Part shown: one piece after another, positions 48,265 to 56,612 of the stretch
Layout: each line of letters begins with the position of its first letter
Position numbering within the stretch: the first letter of the stretch is position 1
Assembly: GCA_044226785.1 (NCBI GenBank)
Contig: JBGAGK010000025.1
Coordinates: 4,066 to 68,065, forward strand
Direction of reading: 5' to 3'
Length of the DNA: 64,000 bases
Source: TMP-86 sp039807285
GTDB taxonomy: Bacteria; Pseudomonadota; Gammaproteobacteria; Steroidobacterales; Steroidobacteraceae
Made by a program: the position numbers and the translations under genes
The notes under the pieces: generated by a model
The model's input: only the letters and a program-made list of their open reading frames with translations
Databases searched by the model: none
What the model was told of the DNA's origin: nothing

Positions 48265-51252
48265 ATGAAACACTCCACGACATCGGCCGCAATGGCTACT
48301 TTAAGTTTGCTTGCGGCGCTGCAGATGTTTTCGCCGGCGCCGCTGCGGGCCGCCGATGCCGCGCAGCAGGGAGCCGATAAAGATTCCGCGCAGGCCCTGC
48401 AGGAAATCGTGGTGGTGGGCCTGCGCGCGAGCCTGGAGAAATCGCTCGACATCAAGAAGGATGCGGCCGTGGTGCTCGACTCGATCAACGCGACCGAGCT
48501 GGGACGCTTCCCGGATGATGACGTGGCCGACTCGCTCAGCCACTTGCCGGGCATCACCATCCAAAGGACCACCGGCGGCGAGGGACAGAAGATCACCGTG
48601 CGCGGCCTGACCGCCGAGTACAACATCGTCACTTTCAACAACCGCATCATCGCCAGCGATGATGATGGCCGCGACCTGGCCTTCGACCTGCTGCCCGCGG
48701 AGCTGATCGCCGGCGCCGACGTGCTCAAGTCCTCGCAGGCTTCGGCCACCGAGGGCAGCATCGGCGGCACGGTGAACCTGCGCTCGGCCAGCGCCTTCGA
48801 CAAGCCCGGCTTGCATGCCGGCGTGCACGCCGAGGGCGACTACAACCAGATGTCGCACCTCAAGGGACAGAAGTACTCGGCCTTCGTGTCCAACACCTTT
48901 GCCGACGATACCTTTGGCTTCGTGCTCGGTGGTGTGCATTCCGATGCCAAGATCCGCACCGATTCGCTGAATGCCTACAACCAGAACATCTACGGCCCGG
49001 CCAACTATCCGTACGGCGATGACAATGGCGTGCCGCTGGTGGCCACACCCTGCTGCATCACCTTTGGCTCGATTTTCGACGACAAGAAGCGCGACGCGCT
49101 GTCCGGGCGTTTGGAATGGCGGCCCAGCTCCGCGTTCTCGATGGCGTTGGACGGCATGTGGACCCGGCTGCGCGATCCGCAGATCGGCTACAACGAGTCG
49201 TATTACTTCGCCGCCAACGACGATGGAACGCCCTGGGGCCCCGCGGTGGTGAAGGATGGCGTCATCACCTCGGTGACGGTGAACAATTTCCAGCCCGAGA
49301 TGGTGAACAACACCATGAACCGGTTCGTCAAGACCACGATGTTCGGGTTGAACGCGACTTGGAAACCGCATGAGCGGCTCTCGCTCACCCTGGATGCCTA
49401 CCGCTCCACGGCCAACCGTCCCGAGGGCGGCCAGGATTCCTTCGTGACCGCGGGCCTGGTCAACAACTCGCCCACGGCGGAGGACATCCTGTACTTCACC
49501 GACCTGCCCAATAGCCTACCGGACATCAACGTGGTGCTGCCGCCGAGCCAGATCGGTCTGTCCGCCTGTCCCGCCGGCACGGCGAGCGCCACCAAGGCCG
49601 GATACTGTTCCTACACGGCGCTGATGAACTCCGGCTTCCTCAATGACAACAAGTACTGGTCCACGCATTACGTCGGTCTCAACGGCTATTCGGTGCACGA
49701 TGCGGTGTCGGGCTTCACGTTGGACGGTGCCTGGGATGCGCAAGGATCGGTGTTCCAGAAGCTGAAATTCGGCGCCGGTTACACCGACCGCAAGAAAAGC
49801 CGTGTCGACTCCAGCAACGATTGGAACAACGGCTCCGGCCAGTATGGGACGCTGTATCAGACCGCCGGCTGTCCGGTGCAGTGCGATCCGTATTCCTTCG
49901 CCTCGCAAGGGTTCAACGTGATTTCGATGATGAGTCTGCCGAACTTCATGCCGGGGGCGGGCGGATCCTATCCGACCGTACTGCCGCAGATGAACGTGGC
50001 GCAGCTGCTTGCCTTTCTGAAAAGCCTGGACGGCAAGCCCAATCCGTTCTTCTGCACCACGCTTCCGTGTTCGGACGTGTTCGACCTGGCGCAGACGCTG
50101 CCGCAGGTGAATGCGTACAACTCCTACGAAGTGACCGAGAAGGTCCTGTCCGGCTACGTCCAGGCGGACTTCTCCTCGGAGCGCTGGTCCGGCAATCTCG
50201 GCCTGCGCGTGGTACATACCAAGACCACGGCCAACACGGCCTCGGCCGTGCCGGTCGCGATATGGACCCCGTCCAATTCAGCCAGCAGCGTGCAGACCTG
50301 GAACGTGATCTACGGTACTTCGCAGCCCATCGGCGCGAACGGCAGCTACACACTGCTCCTGCCCTCGCTGAACCTCGCCTACTGGGTGGTGCCGCGCCGC
50401 GTGCAAATGCGCTTCGCGGTGGCGGAAACCATGTCGCGTCCGAACCTGAGCGCTCTGGCGCCGACCTCGTACAACAACGCGATCAATGGGACGCCGGAGC
50501 TGTTCTACAACGGTACGGCGGGCCTCAAACCGGTGAAGGCGCACCAAGCCGACCTGTCGATCGAGTGGTACTACGCGCCGCATTCGGCGTTGTCGTTCGC
50601 GGTGTTCGGAAAGAAGATCCGCGACGATATCTATGAGTCGGTCGCATATGACCAAGACCTTGGAACCAAGCAGTACGTGGGCGGGCCTCCGGGCACGGTG
50701 CCGGGCGAGGACTTTCACTGGACGGTGTATTCGCTCGCCAATGGTGCAAAGAGCACTTTTACCGGCATCGAGCTTTCCTGGCAGCACATCATGGAGAACG
50801 GCTTCGGCACGCACATGCAGTACACCGCCACGCGGACGCGCAGCTACGACCAGAACGGCGCCTTCGTCGGTTCCATCAACGCGGCGCCGCCGACCACCTG
50901 GTCCATCGGCCTGCTGTACGAGAAGGGACCATGGGCGGCCGATGTCACCTGGGATCACCAGTCGGGCTATGTGGTGTCTTGCTCGGAGTGCACTGAAGTT
51001 CCCGGCTGGCCGGCGGTCGCGAAGTCTTTCAACTGGGTTACGGCCAGCTTGCATTACCATTTTGGTGCAGGCTTCGAGGTATACCTGGAGGGCAAGAATC
51101 TGAGCAACGCGATCATGCGCAGCTACCTGAACGACAACCCGCTGCTGCCCTGGGCGCCGGGTCAGAGCGTGGGCGCCAGCCAGAGCGGCAACGGTCTTGG
51201 CTACAGCGCCTACGGACGTACTTACGTCCTGGGTGCCGCCTACCGGTTCTAG
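48265..51252 (+). CDS. Large TonB-dependent receptor
   Basis: A receptor of about 995 residues: signal peptide (LSLLAALQMFSPAPLRAADA), TonB-box-like LQEIVVVGLRASLEKSLDIKKDA, plug with INATELGRFPDDDVADSLSHLPGITIQRTTGGEGQKITVRGL, and a barrel ending in Tyr-Arg-Phe. It belongs to the long sugar-associated receptor group seen in xanthomonads and caulobacters. AGGAG lies 9 bases before the ATG at 48265; an ATG at 48238 overlapping the KbaZ stop is a poorer start. It likely imports galactosamine-containing oligosaccharides that the GH36 enzyme then trims. Confidence 0.92.
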   Translation: MKHSTTSAAMATLSLLAALQMFSPAPLRAADAAQQGADKDSAQALQEIVVVGLRASLEKSLDIKKDAAVVLDSINATELGRFPDDDVADSLSHLPGITIQRTTGGEGQKITVRGLTAEYNIVTFNNRIIASDDDGRDLAFDLLPAELIAGADVLKSSQASATEGSIGGTVNLRSASAFDKPGLHAGVHAEGDYNQMSHLKGQKYSAFVSNTFADDTFGFVLGGVHSDAKIRTDSLNAYNQNIYGPANYPYGDDNGVPLVATPCCITFGSIFDDKKRDALSGRLEWRPSSAFSMALDGMWTRLRDPQIGYNESYYFAANDDGTPWGPAVVKDGVITSVTVNNFQPEMVNNTMNRFVKTTMFGLNATWKPHERLSLTLDAYRSTANRPEGGQDSFVTAGLVNNSPTAEDILYFTDLPNSLPDINVVLPPSQIGLSACPAGTASATKAGYCSYTALMNSGFLNDNKYWSTHYVGLNGYSVHDAVSGFTLDGAWDAQGSVFQKLKFGAGYTDRKKSRVDSSNDWNNGSGQYGTLYQTAGCPVQCDPYSFASQGFNVISMMSLPNFMPGAGGSYPTVLPQMNVAQLLAFLKSLDGKPNPFFCTTLPCSDVFDLAQTLPQVNAYNSYEVTEKVLSGYVQADFSSERWSGNLGLRVVHTKTTANTASAVPVAIWTPSNSASSVQTWNVIYGTSQPIGANGSYTLLLPSLNLAYWVVPRRVQMRFAVAETMSRPNLSALAPTSYNNAINGTPELFYNGTAGLKPVKAHQADLSIEWYYAPHSALSFAVFGKKIRDDIYESVAYDQDLGTKQYVGGPPGTVPGEDFHWTVYSLANGAKSTFTGIELSWQHIMENGFGTHMQYTATRTRSYDQNGAFVGSINAAPPTTWSIGLLYEKGPWAADVTWDHQSGYVVSCSECTEVPGWPAVAKSFNWVTASLHYHFGAGFEVYLEGKNLSNAIMRSYLNDNPLLPWAPGQSVGASQSGNGLGYSAYGRTYVLGAAYRF

Positions 51253-51274
51253 CGTGGCCGGGCGGCGCGCAGAC

Positions 51275-52462
51275 ATGTCGAACGTGACGGTGAAAGAGTC
51301 CGCGCCGGGGCTTGCGGTGGCGCAGGTCGAGGCGAGCGGCGCCACACATACGGCGCGGGAGATCGCGCAGCAGCCTCAGCTGTGGCCGCAGGTGGCGCGG
51401 CTGGTGGCGGGCGATGCGCACCTCGCCGGGTTTGTCGCGCCCCTGCGCGGCGATGCGTCGGTCCGCGTGGTGCTGACCGGCGCCGGCACCTCGGCCTATA
51501 TCGGCGAGTGCCTGGCGCCTGCGCTGCTGCGCGCTCTTTCCTGTCGCGTGGAGGCGGTGGCCACCACGGACTTGGTGGCGAGCCCCGCCACCTGGTTGTC
51601 ATCGCCCGCGCGCACGCTGCTGGTGTCCTTCGCCCGTTCCGGCAATAGCCCGGAGAGCGTCGCCGCGGTGGAGCTGGCGGAGCAGTTGTTGACGCGCCGC
51701 GCGCACCTGATCGTGACCTGCAACCGCGAGGGCGAGCTGTATCGGCGCGCTGGCGCCATGCGCGACACCTGCGCGCTGCTGCTGCCGCCGGCCACCAACG
51801 ACCAGAGCTTCGCCATGACCTCGAGCTTCAGCTGCATGCTGCTGGCCGCGGCGACGGCGCTGGGCGTCATGCCGGTGGACTCGGCCCGCATCGCGCAGCT
51901 CGGCGAGCTCGCCACGCAGGTGCTGGAGACATGGGAAGAGTTCATACAGGAGCTGGTGAGCACGAAGTTCGAGCGCGTCGTGTACCTGGGGAGCAACGAG
52001 CTCAAGGGCCTGGCGCGCGAGGCCTCGCTCAAGATGCTGGAACTCACCGATGGGCAGGTGGTGTCGGTGGCCGACTCGCCGCTGGGTTTCCGTCACGGCC
52101 CCAAGACCGTTTTGAACGGCCGTGCGCTGGTGGTTTTGTTTCTGAGCAACGATGCGCACACGCGCCGCTACGAGCTGGACCTGCTACAGGAACTGCGCCG
52201 CGATGCCGTGGCGGGACGGGTGGTGGCGCTGTCGAATCTCGCCGACCTGCCGCCGCATGCCGATTCGCGCGTGCTGGCCGGCGCGGGTTCCTGCCGGCTC
52301 AGCGACCTGGAGCTGTGCCTGCCCTACGTGGTGTTCGCGCAATCGCTCGCCATGCTGCGTTCCCTGTCGCTGGGACTCTCGCCCGACCGGCCCAATGCCG
52401 CGGGCACGGTGAATCGCGTGGTGCAGGGCGTGTCCATCTATCCCTTCGGTTCGGCGCGGTGA
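51275..52462 (+). CDS. agaS: SIS-domain sugar isomerase/deaminase, AgaS-like
   Basis: A 395-residue double-SIS protein: LTGAGTSAYIGECLAPAL and SFARSGNSPESVAAVELA in the first domain, VYLGSNELKGLAREASLKMLELTDGQVVSVADSPLGFRHGPKTVL in the second. This matches AgaS, proposed galactosamine-6-phosphate deaminase/isomerase, more than GlmS because no glutaminase domain is present. The ATG at 51275 is taken; a GTG at 51254 is possible. The kinase gene overlaps its stop by 4 bp (GTGA). Confidence 0.88.
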   Translation: MSNVTVKESAPGLAVAQVEASGATHTAREIAQQPQLWPQVARLVAGDAHLAGFVAPLRGDASVRVVLTGAGTSAYIGECLAPALLRALSCRVEAVATTDLVASPATWLSSPARTLLVSFARSGNSPESVAAVELAEQLLTRRAHLIVTCNREGELYRRAGAMRDTCALLLPPATNDQSFAMTSSFSCMLLAAATALGVMPVDSARIAQLGELATQVLETWEEFIQELVSTKFERVVYLGSNELKGLAREASLKMLELTDGQVVSVADSPLGFRHGPKTVLNGRALVVLFLSNDAHTRRYELDLLQELRRDAVAGRVVALSNLADLPPHADSRVLAGAGSCRLSDLELCLPYVVFAQSLAMLRSLSLGLSPDRPNAAGTVNRVVQGVSIYPFGSAR

Positions 52463-53454
52463 ACACCTTTCTCGGCGTCGATGGCGGCGGCAGCAAGACC
52501 CGCTTCCTGCTCATCGATGCCTCGGGGCGCATCCTGGCCGGCCACGAGGAGGGCTCGGCGTATTACCTGGAGATCGGCATGCCGGTGCTGGTGACGATGT
52601 TGTCGCGTGGCATCGCGGCCGTGCTCGCGCGCGCACGCCTCCGCGCGCAGGATTTGACGTTCGCCTTTCTTGGCCTGCCGGCCTACGGCGAGGACCGCCT
52701 GCTGTTGCCCGAGCTCGACGCGGCACCCGCCGCCGCGCTGCCGCCGAGCCGGTATCGCTGCGGCAACGACATGATCTGCGGATGGGCGGGCGCGCTGGCC
52801 GGCGAGGACGGCATCAACATCGTCGCCGGCACCGGCTCCATCGCCTACGGCGAGTACGCGGGCCGCAGCGCCCGCGCGGGCGGCTGGGGCGAGCTGTTCA
52901 GTGACGAGGGATCGGCTTATTGGATTGCGCGCGAGGGTCTGCGCTTGTTCTCGCGCATGAGCGATGGCCGCACGCCGCGCGGTCCGTTGCACGCGTTGGT
53001 GCGGCGGCATTTCGATATCACGGAGGATCTCGAGCTGTGCGCGGCCATCAACGGCAAGGAAGTCGCGCAGCGCAGCCGCTTTGCGCAGCTCGCAAAATTG
53101 GTCGCGCAGGCGGCGCGGGACGGCGATGCGGAAGGCCGAGCGCTGTTCACGCGGGCCGCCGCGGAGCTCGCCGACATCGTTCATGCCGTGCACGTCACTC
53201 TCGACGTGCCGGCGCCGGTGGAGCTGCCGGTGTCCTGCACCGGTGGGATGTTCGAGCTGCGCGAGCTGTTGCTGGCGCCCTTCGACGCGGCGCTGGCACG
53301 CCAGCAGGGTCGCTACCGCCGAGTATCGGCGCGGCTGCCGCCCGAAGCGGGCGCGGCCTTGTATGCGGCAAAGCTGAGCGGGTCTGCGCTGGATGAGCGC
53401 GCGATCGCGGCATTGGAAGTGAGCGTGCAATCGCCGCCGGAGGAAACGAGCTGA
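52459..53454 (+). CDS. BadF/BcrA-type ATPase, N-acetylhexosamine kinase candidate
   Basis: A 331-residue ASKHA kinase: FLGVDGGGSKTRFLLID phosphate loop, GCNDMIC-like GNDMICGWAGAL, and NIVAGTGSIAYGEY with the GGWGELFSDEGSAYWI core. It matches the eukaryotic-type N-acetylglucosamine kinase group that includes AgaK kinases for GalNAc. It starts with GTG at 52459 overlapping the AgaS stop. With AgaS it would give GalNAc-6-phosphate and then, after deacetylation, tagatose-6-phosphate; the deacetylase is not in the window. Confidence 0.87.
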   Translation: MNTFLGVDGGGSKTRFLLIDASGRILAGHEEGSAYYLEIGMPVLVTMLSRGIAAVLARARLRAQDLTFAFLGLPAYGEDRLLLPELDAAPAAALPPSRYRCGNDMICGWAGALAGEDGINIVAGTGSIAYGEYAGRSARAGGWGELFSDEGSAYWIAREGLRLFSRMSDGRTPRGPLHALVRRHFDITEDLELCAAINGKEVAQRSRFAQLAKLVAQAARDGDAEGRALFTRAAAELADIVHAVHVTLDVPAPVELPVSCTGGMFELRELLLAPFDAALARQQGRYRRVSARLPPEAGAALYAAKLSGSALDERAIAALEVSVQSPPEETS

Positions 53455-53544
53455 CGGTCGCGCTGCCTTCCCCTCGCGCACACCGGTTGACGAATTGCAC
53501 TACACTCATCCGTCACATCGGTGGATTGGCAGGGGGAGTGCGAT

Positions 53545-55269
53545 ATGTTGCGATCCTTCATCAAGGCTGGGCTGGGGGTGACGTTCATCGGTACCGCTTT
53601 GGCCGCGCCGCCCGCGGATGCCGCTCCGGCGCCGGATGCCGCGCCTGAGAACGCCGCCCAGGCCGCGACGCCATCTCCGGATGCCGCGCAGCTCGCCGCG
53701 ATGAGCGCCCGGTTCGCGCCGGTGGATATCACCGTGGATCTGTCCGGGTTGCCGGACAACGAGAAAGGCGCACTGGCCGATCTGGTGCAGGCGGCGCGCA
53801 TCGTCGACGGCATTTTTCTCACCCAGGTCTCACCCGAGAATGCCGCGTGGCTGGTGCGGCTCGCGGGCGATGCTTCCGAGCTCGGCCGGGCGCGGCTCAG
53901 CTACTTCGTGCTGAACAAGCAGCCCTGGTCGGGCCTGGATCATGACCGGGCCTTCATTCCCGGCGTGGGCGAAAAACCCGAGGGCGCCAATTTCTATCCG
54001 CCGGATGCGGACAAGGCATCGGTGCAGTCCTGGTTCGCCTCGCTCACCGTAGCGCAGCGCGAGACGGCCACCGGCTTCTTCACCACTATCCGTCGCGGGC
54101 CGAACGGCGCGTTCATGGCCGTTCCCTACAGCGTCGAGTACCAGGGCGCGCTGCAACGTGCCGCGCAGTGGCTGCGCGCGGCCGCGACCAAGACCCGGCA
54201 GGCATCGCTGCGCGCGTTTCTACTCAAACGGGCGGCAAGCTTCGGCTCGAACGACTATTACGCCAGCGACATGGCCTGGATGGATCTCGATGCCAGCATC
54301 GAGCCCACCATCGGTCCCTACGAGGTGTACGAAGACCGCTGGTTCAATTACAAGGCGGCGTTCGAGGCCTTCATCACCGTCAACGACGCGAAGGAGAGCG
54401 AGAAGCTGGCGCGCTTTGCCTCGAAGCTGCAAAGCCTGGAAGATCGCCTGCCCATCGATCCGAAATACCGCAGCAAGCTGGGCGGCGCGGCGCCGATCCG
54501 CGTTGTCAACGTGGTGTTTGCCGCCGGTGATGGCAACCATGGCGTGCAGACCGCGGCATTCAATCTGCCCAATGATGAACGGGTGGTGGCGGCCAAGGGC
54601 TCCAAGCGGGTGATGCTCAAGAATTTCCAGCGCGCCAAGTTCGAGCAGGTGCTGGTGCCGGCCTCGAAACTCACCCTGGCCGCGGCCGATCAGCCGCTGG
54701 TGGCCTTCGAGCCGTTTTTCACCCACATCCTCATGCACGAGCTGATGCACGGCCTCGGGCCGCAGACCATTAGCGTGCAGGGCCGGGCGAGCACGGTGCG
54801 CCAGGAGCTCAAAGAACTGAATGGTCCACTGGAGGAGGCGAAGGCGGACATCTCCGGCCTATGGGCGCTGCAGCAGCTCATGAACGATGGCGTGCTGCCC
54901 AAGAACGATGAGCGTGCCACGTACGTGACCTTCCTCGCCTCGGCGTTCCGCACGCTGCGTTTCGGTCTCACCGAGGCGCATGCCAAGGGCATGGCGCTGC
55001 AGCTCAACTATCTGCTGGATGCCGGCGCGGTGCGCGCGCAGGCCGATGGCACGTTCGCGGTGGATTTCGCGCGCATCAAGCAGGCGGTCGCGGGCCTTGC
55101 GCGCGAGATCATGACCATCCAGGCCACCGGCGACTACGCGCGCGCCAAGGCCTTGAGCGAGAAAATGATGGTCATCCGCCCGCAGGTGGCCGCCGCGCTC
55201 GCGCGGCTGGAGCAGCTCCCCGTGGATATCCACCCGCGCTTCGTCACCGCGGAGGCGCTGGCTCCTTGA
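53545..55269 (+). CDS. M49-like (dipeptidyl-peptidase III family) metallopeptidase, exported
   Basis: A 574-residue protein with a signal peptide (LGVTFIGTALAAP) and an Ala/Pro linker. The metal site is HELMH in HILMHELMHGLG, followed about 32 residues later by EEAKADISGLW, which fits the second glutamate region of peptidase M49. Classical M49 enzymes have a six-residue HExxGH; this one has the five-residue HExxH form reported for some bacterial relatives. GGGGAG precedes the ATG at 53545. It follows the kinase by 90 bp on the same strand. A role in the sugar locus is not obvious; glycopeptide degradation is possible. Confidence 0.8.
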   Translation: MLRSFIKAGLGVTFIGTALAAPPADAAPAPDAAPENAAQAATPSPDAAQLAAMSARFAPVDITVDLSGLPDNEKGALADLVQAARIVDGIFLTQVSPENAAWLVRLAGDASELGRARLSYFVLNKQPWSGLDHDRAFIPGVGEKPEGANFYPPDADKASVQSWFASLTVAQRETATGFFTTIRRGPNGAFMAVPYSVEYQGALQRAAQWLRAAATKTRQASLRAFLLKRAASFGSNDYYASDMAWMDLDASIEPTIGPYEVYEDRWFNYKAAFEAFITVNDAKESEKLARFASKLQSLEDRLPIDPKYRSKLGGAAPIRVVNVVFAAGDGNHGVQTAAFNLPNDERVVAAKGSKRVMLKNFQRAKFEQVLVPASKLTLAAADQPLVAFEPFFTHILMHELMHGLGPQTISVQGRASTVRQELKELNGPLEEAKADISGLWALQQLMNDGVLPKNDERATYVTFLASAFRTLRFGLTEAHAKGMALQLNYLLDAGAVRAQADGTFAVDFARIKQAVAGLAREIMTIQATGDYARAKALSEKMMVIRPQVAAALARLEQLPVDIHPRFVTAEALAP

Positions 55270-55278
55270 CGGGCTGCG

Positions 55279-56334
55279 CTAGGGCAGCGAGTACCAAGTG
55301 GCGCGGGCCTTGCCGTAACGACGGATGCGGCCCGACTCGACCAGCTCGCCCAGGCGCTTTTTGAGCGTATTGCGATTGGCGCCCGTCGATTCGACGAACT
55401 GGGCGATGGTCATGCGCTGCCGAGTCCGCAACGCGCGCAGTATCTGGACAGACAACTCCGGCAGCGCGGCATCATCGCTTTCGCCAGAGCGTTCCTTGCC
55501 CAGGCGCGCGGCAAGATTGTCCTTCTGCCGCTTCAGGCTGCGCAGGAAAAAGCCGATCCAGGGTTCCCAGTCCGGCGCGTGCTTGAGCGTGGTCTGCGTG
55601 CGGCGCAGCGCCTTGTAATACAGGTCCTTGTTGTCTTCGATCACCCGCTCCAGTGAAGCGTACGGCACGTACGCATATCCGGCGCGTAGTAGCAGAAGCG
55701 TCGTGAGGATGCGCGAAAGCCGCCCATTGCCGTCTTGGAACGGATGGATGGCGAGAAAAATCAGGACGAAAACGCCGATGATCAGCAACGGGTGTAGCGC
55801 CTGCTCATCCAAAGCCTTGCGCGCCCAGCCGACGAGTTCCTCCATTGCGCGCGGCGTGTCGAAGGGCGCAGCGGTTTCGAATACCACTCCGATTTCGCGT
55901 CCCTGCGTATCGAACGCGACGACATGGTTGGGAAAGGTCTTGTACGTGCCGCGGTGGCGTTCATCCTTGGCACTGTGACGCAGCAGGACCTGGTGCAATT
56001 GGCGGATGTGATTTTCGGTGAGACGCAGATCGGCCCAGGCCTCGAACACCAGATCCATCGCTTCGGCGTAGCCGGCGACTTCCTGTTCGTCACGTGTCTT
56101 GAAGGCCTGGATGGAAAGCGCGCGCGCGAGCAGGTCACTGACCTCGACATCCGAAAGCTTGGCGCCTTCGATGCGGGTGGAGGAACCGATGCTTTCCACC
56201 GTGGCCACCCTGCGCAGGGCGCTGAGCCGGTCCGGGGAAAGCGTCTTCAGGGCTTCCCAGCGCCCCTTGAACTCATCGATTTCAGCGATGAGCTTGACGA
56301 GATCGGGTCCGAGATTGAGCTTGGGTTCCTGCAT
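55279..56334 (-). CDS. Fic-family protein with autoinhibitory motif and C-terminal winged helix
   Basis: A 351-residue Fic protein. The autoinhibitory helix motif S-x3-E-G is at 52-57 (STRIEG), and the AMPylation motif is HPFQDGNGR at 197-205. An N-terminal Fic_N helix region precedes. The C-terminal ~90 residues look like a winged helix (TRQRMTIAQFVESTGANRNTLKKRLGELVESGRIRRYG). This is the class II layout: an AMP-transferase normally held inactive. The winged helix suggests self-regulation through DNA. Four 10-bp-phased repeats lie just upstream. It is divergent from the ribosomal operon. Target unknown. Confidence 0.9.
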   Translation of the reverse strand: MQEPKLNLGPDLVKLIAEIDEFKGRWEALKTLSPDRLSALRRVATVESIGSSTRIEGAKLSDVEVSDLLARALSIQAFKTRDEQEVAGYAEAMDLVFEAWADLRLTENHIRQLHQVLLRHSAKDERHRGTYKTFPNHVVAFDTQGREIGVVFETAAPFDTPRAMEELVGWARKALDEQALHPLLIIGVFVLIFLAIHPFQDGNGRLSRILTTLLLLRAGYAYVPYASLERVIEDNKDLYYKALRRTQTTLKHAPDWEPWIGFFLRSLKRQKDNLAARLGKERSGESDDAALPELSVQILRALRTRQRMTIAQFVESTGANRNTLKKRLGELVESGRIRRYGKARATWYSLP

Positions 56335-56350
56335 GGCTGAAGGCCAAGAA

Positions 56351-56390
56351 TATCCGATTCATAGCCAATTATATCCAATTAGACCCAATT
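56351..56390. repeat. Four 10-bp-phased direct repeats upstream of fic
   Basis: tatccgattc, atagccaatt, atatccaatt and agacccaatt follow one another without gaps. On the minus strand the shared half is AATTGG, and a TATAAT lies within the array at 56368-56373, so the repeats overlap the probable fic promoter. A protein bound on one helix face is a natural reading. Confidence 0.65.
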
Positions 56391-56439
56391 TGGGCTGTGA
56401 GTTCGCCGCGAGCGGCAGGGCCCTTCGCGTCCATTAAAT

Positions 56440-56467
56440 TTGACCTTCGTCACGGCTCGCGTATACT
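56440..56467 (+). promoter_or_regulatory. Strong sigma-70 promoter of the ribosomal operon
   Basis: TTGACC (56440-56445), 16-base spacer, TATACT (56462-56467), then a GC-rich ccgcgc discriminator as expected for a stringently controlled ribosomal promoter. It lies about 145 bp upstream of rplC. Confidence 0.8.
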
Positions 56468-56468
56468 C

Positions 56469-56496
56469 CGCGCTCCGTTTTTCAGGCCGGAGCGCG
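56469..56496 (+). promoter_or_regulatory. Leader hairpin 1 of the ribosomal operon
   Basis: Perfect 9-bp stem cgcgctccg/cggagcgcg (56469-56477 with 56488-56496) and a 10-base loop, at the predicted 5' end of the transcript. Confidence 0.55.
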
Positions 56497-56569
56497 TGGG
56501 TGCGCACGCCAGTCATCCGCTCAAGGGTGCTGGGGTTCGCGGTCCAGACCGCCGGTCTTAGCCAATACA

Positions 56570-56593
56570 GCAAATGCCAATCGCAGCATTTGC
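56570..56593 (+). promoter_or_regulatory. Leader hairpin 2 just upstream of rplC
   Basis: Perfect 8-bp stem gcaaatgc/gcatttgc (56570-56577 with 56586-56593) and an 8-base loop, 19 bases before the rplC ATG and next to its AGAGGA ribosome-binding site. A translational control site, for example for L4 or L3, is possible but inferred. Confidence 0.5.
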
Positions 56594-56612
56594 GGTGTGA
56601 GGATAGAGGAAA

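Noticed and set aside
46778..48292. A 504-codon minus-strand frame across kbaZ
   Set aside because: Shadow of a strongly conserved GatZ/KbaZ protein; no signature of its own.
51931..52458. Upstream extension of the kinase frame
   Set aside because: The extension lies inside agaS in another frame and is Arg/Gly-rich; the GTG at 52459 gives the family N-terminus FLGVDGGGSKT.
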